In this document: piece by piece, positions 41,420-50,953 of the stretch | Position numbering within the stretch: the first letter of the stretch is position 1 | How the letters are laid out: each line of letters begins with the position of its first letter | Source of the DNA: Prorocentrum cordatum | Taxonomy: Eukaryota > Sar > Dinophyceae > Prorocentrales > Prorocentraceae | Direction: 5' to 3' | Length of the DNA: 64,000 nt | Assembly: GCA_963575745.1 (NCBI GenBank) | Contig: CAUYUJ010012202.1 | Span: 371,001 to 435,000, forward strand | Notes under the pieces: generated by a model | Database searches by the model: none | What the model saw: the letters and a program-made list of their open reading frames with translations, nothing else | What the model was told of the DNA's origin: nothing | Translations under genes and position numbers: made by a program

Positions 41420-43719
41420 ATCCTCCCGCCTCCTCCTCCTCCACCTCCTCCTCCTCCCCCTCTTCCACCTCGTCGTCCTCCTCCCTCTTCCACCTCGTCA
41501 TCCCCCTCCAGGCCCCGGAGCGCTGCCACCGCCCCCCCCGGGGTGGTGCTGGGGATGGCTCGCGGCGCCGGTCCCCGAGCCGCCCAAGGCCGCCGCGGGG
41601 CCAGCGCCCGGGCGCTGGGCCGCGCGGTCGGGGCCGCCAGCGCCAGAGCCTGCGGCCGCAGAAGGCGGAGCGTCGGCGGCGGCGCCGAGCGCAGCAGGCG
41701 TCGGGGGCAGCGCATGGCCGCCTGCGGCGTTCGCGGAGCCTCCGCGGCCGGGTTGGCCCCCCTTCGGAGGGGCGCCGTCGCTCGGGGCCTCGAAGCTCGA
41801 GGCGCAGCCGCTCGCCCCCGGGGGGCCCAGCGATGGCGGCGCCAGCGAGGCGGGTGCCCACGACGCCGCCGCGCACGGTGCGGGGGCGGGCCAGCAGCCA
41901 GGGCCTCCGCTCCCCCGAGGTGCCAGCGTCGCTTCCTCAGGGAGGAGGCGGAGGCAGGTGCGGAGGCGGACGTGGAGTACAGCTACTACACCCCGACGTC
42001 GGACGCGGACGACGCCCCAGGCGCTGCGGCTCCACCTGCGCTCGCAGTCACCCCCCCCCCTGAAGGAGGAGTCGCCGCCGGCTTCGAGCCAGGCCCCGGT
42101 AGCCGGGGCCCCCGGCGACGGCGGGGGCGGCGGCAGCGGGAGCGGCCGCAAGCGGGCGGAGCTGGTCGCGGCGGCCCTGCGGGTCGCCGGACTTCGGGGA
42201 TACAAGGCCGAGGCAGTCCCCGAGGGCGTCCTGCTCCGATGGGCCCCCTGAAGGAGCCAGCGGATGCGGGCCAGTCCGGCTCGGAGTCGGGCGGCCCTGG
42301 CACGTCGTGGCTTGGCCCGGGTGGCCCCCGTGAGCGGCGGGCCGACGTCGACGACGGCGACGCGGATGACGCGGCGCAGCCGGCAGCGCGCCGCGCGGTC
42401 GCAGTGGCCGCGCCCCCTCGGCAGCGGCCGACGCAGGCCCCGGGCCGCCAGTGCTGCAAAGGCAGCCCTCGCCCGTGGCAGGGCGGCGGCGCGGCCTGCC
42501 CCGTGGGCGAGGGCGAATTCGACATCGAGGGCGAGTACAACGCCCTCGGCTCTGCTGTCGCCCCCCCCCTCCCTCCTGGGCCCGTCGGCCCGGTCGAGGT
42601 CGAGGTTGCTCCGGTGGAGGTGGCCCCTCCCGGGCAGGAGGCCGGCGTCGCGGCCAACGCCGACAACGCCCCCGCGGCTCTGTCGGCCCCCCCCTCCGCC
42701 CTGGGCCCGCTGGCCCGGTCGAGGTCGAGGATGCTCTGGTGGAGGTGGCTCCTCCCGGGCATGCGGCCGGCGTCGCGGCCAGCATCGACGACGCCCTCGG
42801 TTCCGTCGTTCCTCCCCTCCCTCCCGGGCCCGCTTGCCCGGTCGAGGTCGAGGCCGCTCCGGTGGAGGTGGCTCCTCCCGGGCATGCGGCCCCGGCGGCT
42901 CCTCCCGGGCAGGAGGCCGGCGTCGCGGCCAGCATCGAGGGGGCGCTGGCGCGGCTCTGCTCTGCCCTCCGCGGGGGGGCCGAGCTCGGCGCCTTGGTCG
43001 GACCGCCCCCCGGCGTGGGCGCGGCGGCTGCGAAGGCACCTGCCGAGGAACATCTTGCTGGGGCCAGGGCCGCGGCTGGGCGCGAGGTGGCGCTTGCGCG
43101 GCTCTGCCCGCAGCGGTGGGGCGGGTGGGCCCCTGCCCCTGCCACGCCTCCCCCGCCGGCTCGGCCCGAAGAGGGCGCGCCGACCTGCCCTCCCAGAGCC
43201 GCCGATCTGGTCGAGGTGCCGCGCAGCCCGATGGAGGCGTCGGAGGCTGAACCAGCCCACGCGCGCCCCCTCGGCCTGGATGCGCCCCCCCCTCCCGGGC
43301 CAGGCCCGGTGGAGGTCGAGGCGGCCGGCTCCCCGCTGAGGCTGGCCGAAGCCGCGGAGCCGCCCGCCCCCCCCCCCCCCGGGCCAGGCCCGGTGGAGGA
43401 CGCGCTGGGCGGGGCGGAGGCCACGGAGGCGGCAGCTCGCGTTCGCCACATGGCGTTGGTGAGCGCGCTGGTCCGGGCAGGCGGACGGCCGGCCGAGGAG
43501 GAGCTGGCGGCGCTGATGTGGGCCCCCACGGGGGGGGAGCGGCGGCAATTGCAGCGCCGACTGGACGTCGCGCTGCGCCAGCTCTCTGGCCCAGCCCCCG
43601 CCGAGCTGACGGGCCAGATGGCTGCCGGCATCTCCGCCGCTGCCGGGCGCCGGGCGGAGGTAGGCGCGGTTCCTCGCCGGCCGCGGCCGCGGCCGTGCCG
43701 CCGCGGCGCCCTCGGGTGA
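41420..43719 (+). pseudogene. Ala/Pro-rich repeat-protein region, frameshifted
   Basis: Extremely GC-rich, so every frame is long; the plus strand looks most protein-like. In order: a phase with PSLGASKLEAQPLAPGG; another with EAGAEADVEYSYYTPTSDAD; after the poly-C run at 42,051-42,060, KRAELVAAALRVAGLRGYKA to a stop at 42,251; then PVGEGEFDIEGEYNALGSA. From 42,565 to ~42,960 a ~123-bp (41-codon) unit repeats three times, read as GPVEVEAAPVEVAPPGHAAG. The C-terminus, VSALVRAGGRPAEEELAAL to 43,719, is helical. At least two phase changes are needed. I do not recognise the family. The minus-strand frames of 799 and 644 codons are probably shadows, but composition alone cannot exclude them. Confidence 0.35.
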
Positions 43720-43964
43720 GCGCGGGGCTGCGCCAGCGCGGGCGCCCCCTGCCTCCCCCCCCTCTTCCCCTCCCTCCCCCCCTTCTTCTACGCCGCCTCT
43801 TTTTCGTTCGTCTGTCGTCCGTTGCTCGTCTGTCGCGTCGTGCCACTGGGCTCCGTCTGCGCTGGTAAAAAAGTGCAAGTGCTGCTTGGGTTGCCACAGC
43901 CGCTTGGGCGCGAAACTCAAGCTGGCTGCGCAGCTAACTACCTAGCACTCTTTCGTCGAGGAGG
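43720..43964. other. Short intergenic region before P1
   Basis: CCCTCC and CGT-rich sequence, then a lone copy of the AAGTGCTG minisatellite word at ~43,875. No clear spliced-leader relic; GAAACTCAAG at ~43,912 is only a weak partial match. Confidence 0.5.
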
Positions 43965-44972
43965 ATGGCTAAGGCTAAGGCCAAGGCCGGAGCCGCTCCC
44001 TCGTCAGGCGCCGCCGGCCGCGGCGGCCGCGGCCGCGGCCGCGGCGACGGCGGCGGCGGCGGCCGCCGCGGCCCCCGCGGTCGCCGCGCCGCCGCAGACG
44101 CGGACCAGCCCGACGCCGAGGTGAAGGTCGAGCCCGACGCCGCGGGGGCGACTCTCGGCTGCGAGAGCGTCAGCGGCGGCCCGAGGGGGAGGATCGGCAC
44201 GAGAGCTGTGTCGGCCCAGGCTGTCGCAGTCGGGTTTGGCAGCATCGAGAGTTCTGCTATCGCGGACGAGGGGTCGTCGCCTTCCTCGGCGCGGTCCCAG
44301 TCCAGGCAGGCCCCCGGTGCGACTGCCAGCAGCTCAAGAGGAGCCACGCAAAGCATGAACGACACTCTGATGACCCGCGTCACGAAGGCCAAGCAGATGA
44401 TCGTGGGCCACCAGGACATGGGCAACGTTGGCACAAGCCTTCCGCTGCCGCTGCCTTCGCGCGATCAGATGGAGATCAGCCTGACGTCAACGATCGCGCC
44501 CTTCGATAACGATGCCAGCCAGGTGTGCCTGACGACATCTAAGACGCACGGCCCAGTGGGCTTCGACATCTCCCATTTGGACTTGCACGGGAACCCCGCG
44601 AAACGGGCCCACGCGAATCTCAACAAGCTGAACTCTCTGATCGACGTGGTCTACCAGAACGGATTCAAGGGTAGTTCCCCCTCGACGTCCACGGCGACGG
44701 TCAGCATCGCGGACCCTGCCGCATCCATCGCGGATATTTCCGGCAGCTTGGTGACGGCCTCCCCTCCCGAGATCATCTGGGCCGCCATCCTCGGATCGGC
44801 CAAGCTTCTCGAGACCGGCCCCGCGCCGGAGCAGGTGGCCATGCTGAAGCGCGCGCTGCTCACCTTCCCAGTCACCTTCAACGTCGTCGACGGAGGGCCG
44901 CCGGGGCAGCGATGCCCCACCCGAATGCGCTCGTGCATCGCGGGCGGCCTTGCCCCCACATGCCCTCTGTAG
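43965..44972 (+). CDS. P1, N-terminal ORF of unrecognised multi-exon gene
   Basis: Starts at an ATG in GAGGAGGATGGCTAAGG. Residues 1-45 are Ala/Gly/Arg-rich and basic (MAKAKAKAGAAPSSGAAGRG). From residue ~125 the protein looks folded: MNDTLMTRVTKAKQMIVGHQ, LTSTIAPFDNDASQVCLTTS, GFDISHLDLHGNPAKRAHAN and PEIIWAAILGSAKLLETGPA, up to PVTFNVVDGGPPGQ. The last ~20 codons to the stop at 44,970-44,972 read as non-protein-like, and similar quality resumes after a CTCCCAG acceptor at ~45,119, so an intron at about 44,910-45,119 is likely. First of four plus-strand gene-like regions. No family recognised. Confidence 0.55.
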   Translation: MAKAKAKAGAAPSSGAAGRGGRGRGRGDGGGGGRRGPRGRRAAADADQPDAEVKVEPDAAGATLGCESVSGGPRGRIGTRAVSAQAVAVGFGSIESSAIADEGSSPSSARSQSRQAPGATASSSRGATQSMNDTLMTRVTKAKQMIVGHQDMGNVGTSLPLPLPSRDQMEISLTSTIAPFDNDASQVCLTTSKTHGPVGFDISHLDLHGNPAKRAHANLNKLNSLIDVVYQNGFKGSSPSTSTATVSIADPAASIADISGSLVTASPPEIIWAAILGSAKLLETGPAPEQVAMLKRALLTFPVTFNVVDGGPPGQRCPTRMRSCIAGGLAPTCPL

Positions 44973-45123
44973 ATGTCTTCACATGTATTGGATATCAGGT
45001 TTTTGTGTTGTTTAATGTTGTTTTGGATACTTGAAGCATCGAGTGAAAATGCAAACTAGATGCAGCTTTGCCCAGGGCTTGTTATTTGTTTGCGCGTGAT
45101 GTGTGTTCGTCACGTCTCCCAGA

Positions 45124-46981
45124 AATGGACTCGTACTGGGCGGCCCATGGGTTGCGCGAGAGCATTGCCGGCATGGGCGACGCGGTCAAGCGCGCGGCAA
45201 CGCAGAGATTCTTCGACGTCATGGAGAGCAAGGAGGTGATCGAGACCTCGCTCGGGCATGAAGTGGGCGCGGCGAAAACGGCCAAGATGTGGGCCGAGAC
45301 GGTCTCCATGGCACCGAGCTCAGAAGATTTTGGACACGTGCGTTGACGCTTGCTTTACTGTGGGGGCCAGGCTCATGAACAACCCCAATGCACAGAATAT
45401 CGCGGTTGAGGCCGACTCCACTGGGGCGGCGCCTTTCGACAGCATTTACAAGTGCGAGGCAGTGGTGAAGAGGGCGCAATCGGGTAGCCTGATCCACTGG
45501 TGCACGGCTGGGCTGCTGGACTTGGATCTCCAAGATGACAACGGCGGGTGAAGTCAGCCTTCGCCAGCTGACTGGTCGGGGACCCCCATGGGGGAAAGGA
45601 TTGCTAGACCTGCTGATTGCCAAGAACGAGCTCGGGCACTCCTTCATCGCGAGATTTCGGGCGATGGGTCTCAACGCAGGGGCGCTCCAACGGATGGAGG
45701 CATGGGCAATCGGGCACGACGCCTACCGCAAGATGGTCGGGCACGAGGCTGGTGAGAAGGACGTGTCCTGGCGCACCACTATGCAACAGTCCGCTAAGTT
45801 GGCCATTTCTGTCCTCGGGGGTTGCCTTTTCAATGTGGATTTCGGTTTGCAGATCCAGCGGCGAAAAATTCAGGGCTCGCCGGCGGGGGGGATTATCGAC
45901 AGGTCCCCGTTGAAGGAGAAGATGGACGCCATCTACGCTGCCCTCGTGGCGGAGGGAGACGCCGAAGGACCCCGCCCCCGACGTTACCGCGCAGGACCTC
46001 GTGGACCCCGACGAGGAGGGCGAGTTCACAGGGAACCCGGTCAAGAGCAAGCTCACGGATCCCAACGTGCAGGATCTGCTGAAACCGTTCTCAGATTTCG
46101 TGAGGAACAGGTACACCCGCGTTGTGAAGCTCATCGTGGATCCTGGCTCCTCTACAGGCGTGGCGGAAGCGCTTTCAACGTGGTGGAAAGGGCTCGATAT
46201 GGCGCCTGGCAGCGACCAGAACATCGCGGTCATCTACGACACCGAGCTGTCTGGGCACCCGAATGGTCGCGGGCATCTCCGCATTAATCCTTTCAGGGGC
46301 CAGCACTACGACCGCATGATCAAAGGATGGCTGGCTGCCCTGTTTCGCGACGATCAGCCAAAATATGAAATGCCCTGGAACGTAATATACAACATCTTCG
46401 ACGGCGGAGTTCACGGCAACGACGCGAAGTTCGGCAAGGCCTTCCAGAGCAAGGATGGAAAGGCGCTCAAGAAGGATAAGGGCATCCCCCCCCTGCAGAC
46501 CTCCGAGAAGTCCTTGAATAAGACTAAGGGCAACTACTCTGGCGTCTACGGGCTCCCCACGATGGAGTTCGTTAGCCAGTTCAGCAAGGCCTCCAATCTC
46601 CCCGAGAAGAAGAAGCTGCACAGCGAGGGCACCAACAAAGACCCCGTGATTGGAAAGTTCGACAAGCCAGCGAAGACCGATGCGCTCACGTGGCTGGCCA
46701 AGCACAGCGATGAGCCAATATTGTACGGTTCGGCGTGGACCCTGGCCGCAGGGGCAGTCGCCGGCGACGATGCCAAAGCAGACTCTGGGCCGAAGGGCAA
46801 GGACATGGCGCCGTTCAACTAGCATGGCATGAACCCGAACGTCTACGACGAGGTCACCAACGGCGTGAACGGCGTGGTCAAAATTGACCTCGCGAGCTGC
46901 AAGGCGGTGCACGCGATGCACTCGCTGACCAAGGACGCGTCGTGCTTCGGGGTGTGCTGCGCCGAGGCGCAGAAGGTATAG
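45124..46981 (+). pseudogene. P1, central coding region with frameshifts and one nonsense codon
   Basis: Continues P1 from MDSYWAAHGLRESIAGMGDA. Phase changes at about 45,322 (into QKILDTCVDACFTVGARLMN), 45,552 (into EVSLRQLTGRGPPWGKG) and 45,962 (into PAPDVTAQDLVDPDEEGEF). The last phase then runs on: STWWKGLDMAPGSDQNIAVI, RINPFRGQHYDRMIKGWLAA, MPWNVIYNIFDGGVHGNDAK and SDEPILYGSAWTLAAGA. TAG at 46,820-46,822 interrupts the frame, but coding-like sequence continues in the same phase (MNPNVYDEVTNGVNGVVKID, CFGVCCAEAQK) to 46,975. The stop is probably a CAG-to-TAG change. Indels this frequent mean either a pseudogene or assembly errors. Family unknown. Confidence 0.55.
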
Positions 46982-47347
46982 CGGTAAGATAAACCATCTT
47001 CCTGTCCTCCACCCCCCCTCCTCCTCCCCCATCCTCCTCCCCCCCCGCGGCTCATGGGCTGAGTGTTGTAGGGTCTGCGCCATGAGTTACGATGGTGGGG
47101 TGATGGATAAGAAACTATGGATTGGGTCTGACGGCGCGGACGGGGTAGTTTTTTTTTTGTTTTCACCGATGGGGCCGACGGCGACGACGACGTCGACGTC
47201 GACGACGACAACGACGACGTCGACGAGGACGACGAGGACGACGAGGACGACGACGACGACAACGAGACAACGACGACGACGACGACGTCGACGAGGACGA
47301 GGACGAGGACGACGAGGACGACGACGAGGGCTTGCTGTGCCCTGAAG
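46976..47347 (+). other. Probable P1 intron, 372 bp, with GAC microsatellite
   Basis: Coding sequence up to CAGAAG is followed by GTATAG; 372 bases later CTGAAG is followed by GTTCAGATGG, where a phase-matched reading frame resumes. GAAGGT is present at both junctions, a direct repeat of the kind reported for dinoflagellate introns. The intron holds a GAC/GTC run at 47,170-47,332 and a T run at 47,150-47,160. Confidence 0.55.
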
Positions 47348-47590
47348 GTTCAGATGGAAAAGTCTCCTCAGAGCACGATGCTGAAGCTGACGCGCACCCC
47401 TGGCCACCCGCCCTTCGATCAAAACTTGTCCGATATCATCAACGAGAAAGATGCACCGACGCCAGGCCCGAAACCGCCGTCCGAGGAGGAGAAAGTCACG
47501 TCCTCGCCCGAAAAGGAACGCAAAACCGAGACTGGTGGGGGCGACTTGCAGAGTGCCCTCGCGGAGAAGCTTGCGAATCTGGATGCGTGA
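47348..47590 (+). CDS. P1, C-terminal exon
   Basis: 81 codons including the TGA at 47,588-47,590, in phase with the frame that ends at 46,975. It reads VQMEKSPQSTMLKLTRTPGH, PPFDQNLSDIINEKDAP, a Pro/Glu/Lys-rich linker and finally GGGDLQSALAEKLANLDA. The charged, helical C-terminus looks genuine. If splicing does not occur, translation would stop at 46,979. No domain assigned. Confidence 0.5.
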   Translation, partial: VQMEKSPQSTMLKLTRTPGHPPFDQNLSDIINEKDAPTPGPKPPSEEEKVTSSPEKERKTETGGGDLQSALAEKLANLDA

Positions 47591-48409
47591 GTGGTCCGCC
47601 GGCGCTTCCTCGCAGCTGCCCCTCCTCCTCCTGCCCCCCCTGCCCCCGGGAGGCAGGGTGGTGGTGGAGCTCCTCGACCTCCTGCAGCCCCCCCCCCCCC
47701 CCCCCCCCCTTTGCCCAGCATGATCTCGGGGCAGCGATGCGCGACGGCGTAGCAAGGGGGTCCACAGATGAAACCGTGGTTCCATAGGGTGCGGCGCCCC
47801 GCATGCGCTGCGATTTAGGTTGAAATACCGAAAAAGGTTAATCCCAATAGGTAAACCTGAACAACCAAAAAAAAACGCGGCCAGAGGCCGCCTCGCGCCG
47901 CTCGAGGAAAATTTGATCGCCCTCCTGTTTGGCCCTCCTCGACGGGAAGAGGATGTGGAGGAGAAGGAGAGGAGACATGATGAGCGAGTGAGCGAGTGAG
48001 GGAGCGGGGCGAAGATGTGGAAATGAGGATGATATGAGGAGGAGGTGAGGACATGAAACGATGATGGTGATGATGAGGAGGGGGAGGAGGATGAAGGAGG
48101 GAGGTGGGCGGAGAAGGAGGGGCGCGCCAACGGCCCTTATTTCGAGTTCGCCTTCGCTGCGCAGGCCGCCTGTGCCCCGCGCAGCTGGGCCCTTCCAGGA
48201 GAGGGCCCCGTCCTCCTCCCCCTCCTCCTCCTCCTCCTCCTCCTTCTCCCCCTCCTCCCCCATTCCATTTGCTGTTGTTGCCCGGCCAAACGGGGGGGCG
48301 CTCCTTGTCATATCCCGCCCCTTTCAGTGCTCCCCCCAGTTGCTTCCTCCACTTCCTCATGTCGGGCCCTTTCCCCCACCCCCTTCCGCCCTCCTCCTCG
48401 TCGCCACTC

Positions 48410-48444
<35 letters not shown>

Positions 48445-48484
48445 TGTCCTCCATCCTGTTGTTGGGTCTCTGGGTTGACGCAGC
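47591..48484. other. Intergenic region between P1 and the methyltransferase
   Basis: No gene. Contents: poly-C at ~47,688-47,711, GA-rich DNA at 47,950-48,120, CTC at 48,213-48,265 and a GTC run at 48,405-48,440. The 40-base stretch at 48,138-48,178 (CTTATTTCGAGTTCGCCTTC, then GCTGCGCAGGC) has a close relative at 53,891-53,931, on the far side of the cluster. Frames in both strands across the tracts are artefacts. Confidence 0.6.
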
Positions 48485-49723
48485 ATGCTGCAGCTGTTTT
48501 TGCCCAACTGTGCGCAGGGTTGTTTCGGCCGCAGACAATTCAATGCCAACGTGGGTTTGGATTGGGGAGTCGCAATGGGCGCTCCCCCGCCGACAGGGAA
48601 ACGCAAGGCCGCGCCCACAGCGAAGCCCAAGCCGTCGGCCACGAGAACCATTCAGAAGAAGAGGCCAGCGGCTGCTGCATCTACCAGTTCCAGGAGCTTT
48701 CGTCAAGCGTCTCGGTCCAACTACTACGCTCTGCCGCCCGTCATCGTCGTCGGCTCGATCTGCTCGGGCATGGGGGCCGATCATTGGGCGTTCGAGGCGA
48801 TCCGTGGCTGCGCGTTTCAGCGCATGTTCTGGTGCGAAAAAGATAAGAAGGCCCAGGAATGGCTGCGGGCAAACGTCGTTGTTCACCGAGAGTTTCCTGA
48901 CGCCACTAAGGGCTTCGTGGACAACGCGCCCTGCGTGGATATCCTGATCTCTGGATTCCCGCGCCAACCCTTCAGCCCAGCTGGCCTGCGCCCGGGCGAA
49001 CATGACAAACGAGGCACCGTCGCGAAGCACATCATCCTGAACATCAATAAGCATCAGCCTCGGGTGATCGCGCCGCAGAACGCGCCGGGCCTGGAGCCCA
49101 TGCACAAGACCACGTTGAACAACATCGCGAAGAAAATCAAGGCCATCAAACACAATGCAACGGGGGGGCAGTGCTACGAGGTCTACATGGACAAGCTCAA
49201 CTCGATCGACGTCGGATGCGTGCCGCAAAATCGAGAACGTGTTTATATCGTGGCCATCAAGCGCATGGGCCAGGCTACCACGAAGTTCGACTGGCCATCG
49301 GCTGTGGCACCGCTGGGCTTGGACATCATTTACGACCATCCGCGCCCGCCTGTCGTAGATTACGGCGCCTACCCCATGGAGATGTTCAGCCCTATGGTGC
49401 AGGGGCACATCTCGAAAGCCTTGGAGCGCATCAACGCCCAGGCCGTTCAAGATAACAAGTCAGCGACGGACTACGGCGTGATCGTAGATATGGGCAGCAC
49501 GAAACTCAACATGGGCGTCGGCTACTCACCGTGCCTCACAGCGACCAGGTGCAAGGGCCGGAGCTACATGGACCTGCAGACGGCGAAACGTCTGAGTTGT
49601 CAGGAGATGATGCGGCTGCAGGGCTTCGCCGCTGACGAGATATCTGGCATGGATTTCTCCGCGCATTCAGACTGGGCACGGGGCTCCATGATTGGCAACG
49701 GCTTTACCAAGACGGTCATCTAG
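48485..49723 (+). CDS. DCM-type cytosine-C5 methyltransferase homologue, catalytic residues lost
   Basis: An uninterrupted 412-codon frame from ATG at 48,485 (or 48,574) to TAG at 49,723. The first ~90 residues are basic and low-complexity (KRKAAPTAKPKPSATRTIQK). The methyltransferase series follows: motif I GSICSGMGADHWAFEA, motif II region FWCEKDKKAQEWL, motif IV GFPRQPFSPAGLRPGE, motif VI APQNAPGLE, motif VIII VGCVPQNRERVYIVA, motif IX region KLNMGVGYSPCLTAT, and motif X MIGNGFTKTVI. C5 methyltransferases need Cys in PCQ and Glu in ENV. Here they are Arg (residue 160, codon CGC at 48,962-48,964) and Gln (residue 198). The fold is intact but catalysis should be lost. A non-catalytic role or recent decay are both possible. 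No introns, unlike P1. Confidence 0.8.
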   Translation: MLQLFLPNCAQGCFGRRQFNANVGLDWGVAMGAPPPTGKRKAAPTAKPKPSATRTIQKKRPAAAASTSSRSFRQASRSNYYALPPVIVVGSICSGMGADHWAFEAIRGCAFQRMFWCEKDKKAQEWLRANVVVHREFPDATKGFVDNAPCVDILISGFPRQPFSPAGLRPGEHDKRGTVAKHIILNINKHQPRVIAPQNAPGLEPMHKTTLNNIAKKIKAIKHNATGGQCYEVYMDKLNSIDVGCVPQNRERVYIVAIKRMGQATTKFDWPSAVAPLGLDIIYDHPRPPVVDYGAYPMEMFSPMVQGHISKALERINAQAVQDNKSATDYGVIVDMGSTKLNMGVGYSPCLTATRCKGRSYMDLQTAKRLSCQEMMRLQGFAADEISGMDFSAHSDWARGSMIGNGFTKTVI

Positions 49724-50220
<497 letters not shown>

Positions 50221-50600
50221 GTCTGGGAGCGCCGGGGGCCGTCGGTTTCTGCCGGTCGGGGGCGCCACCGACGTGCGCGCCCGATGCCTGCCAGTCGGGG
50301 GCGCCCCCGATTTCTGCCAGTCGGGGGCGCACCCGATTTCTGCCAGTCGGGGGCGCCCCCGAAGAGGCTCCGACTGGCAGAACCGATTTGCTGGCCAGCA
50401 AGTCGGTTCTGCCAGTCGGGGGCGCCCCTGACTGGCAGAAACGATTTGCTGGGGCACGGCATCTGCTCAGCACGTCGTTTCTGCCAGCCGCCAGGGGGTC
50501 CAGCAAATCGGTTATGCCGGTCGGGGGCGCTCCTGACTGGCAGAGCCGATTTGCTGGCCGGCAAATCGGTTCTGCCAGTCAGAGCCTTCTTCGATGAATC
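50221..50600. repeat. Palindrome-rich repeat cluster
   Basis: The palindrome TCGGGGGCGCCCCCGA and variants recur six times, joined to TTTCTGCCAG. Three longer inverted repeats built on CTGGCAGAACCGATTTGCTGG are present: 50,370-50,419 (two 25-base arms, no loop, one mismatched pair), 50,431-50,488 (about 20-base arms with a ~16-base loop) and 50,534-50,581 (24-base arms, two mismatches). The order and spacing suggest repeated duplication of one hairpin unit. Confidence 0.85.
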
Positions 50601-50855
50601 CCTCATCGCCCCCTACCTGAGGGGGTCGGGAGCGCCTTCCACTCGTCAGAGGCCCCCTACTTGAAGGGTTCGGGAGTGCTAGTTACCCAGTGCTTGCGCC
50701 CAGAGAGGCCCCCCCCCAAAACTGCGCCTGCAAGACCGCGTCGCCGAGGGCCCCGCGATGCGTTCCCAAAACAATGTTTGCACCAGACACAATGACACTG
50801 AACCGACGTGGCTGCCACCTCCTCATCCTTCATCCCCCTCCTCCTTCCCTCCTCC
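50601..50855. other. Spacer before P3
   Basis: Begins with a two-copy direct repeat (GGCCCCCTACTTGAAGGG and a variant, at 50,609 and 50,659) and continues as unique sequence ending in a CTCC-rich run. No gene. Confidence 0.5.
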
Positions 50856-50878
50856 TCCGTAGCCCATTTTGGCCGAGG
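50856..50878 (+). other. Degenerate spliced-leader relic upstream of P3
   Basis: TCCGTAGCCCATTTTGGCCG matches the first 17 bases of the dinoflagellate spliced leader with a single extra C. The last five bases are diverged (CGAGG for TCAAG). It lies on the same strand 76 bases upstream of the P3 start codon, exactly where a retroposed trans-spliced mRNA would carry it. Confidence 0.75.
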
Positions 50879-50953
50879 CATCGCGTCTCGGCTAGGCTAG
50901 CACTGCTGTGTACCTGTAGATCCTTTGACGAACAAGAAGCCACTCGTCTCGCC

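Noticed and set aside
41380-43890. Inverted AAAAAAGTGCAAGTGC-type sequences flanking the GC-rich ORF region as transposon ends
   Set aside because: The match is short, imperfect and part of a local minisatellite; no target-site duplication could be seen.
41498-43920. Minus-strand frames of 799 and 644 codons
   Set aside because: Composition is so GC-rich that stops are rare in every frame. The minus translations are Arg/Pro/Gly low-complexity, while the plus strand holds in-frame 41-codon repeats and helical segments.
47141-47335. GAC/GTC-rich stretch as an Asp-rich protein exon
   Set aside because: It is simple sequence inside what reads as an intron, and flanking phase-matched exons join without it.
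48485-48515. AGCTGTTTTTGCCCAAC as a spliced-leader relic upstream of the methyltransferase
   Set aside because: About 12 of 17 positions match with key bases wrong, and it lies within the N-terminal codons if the first ATG is used.
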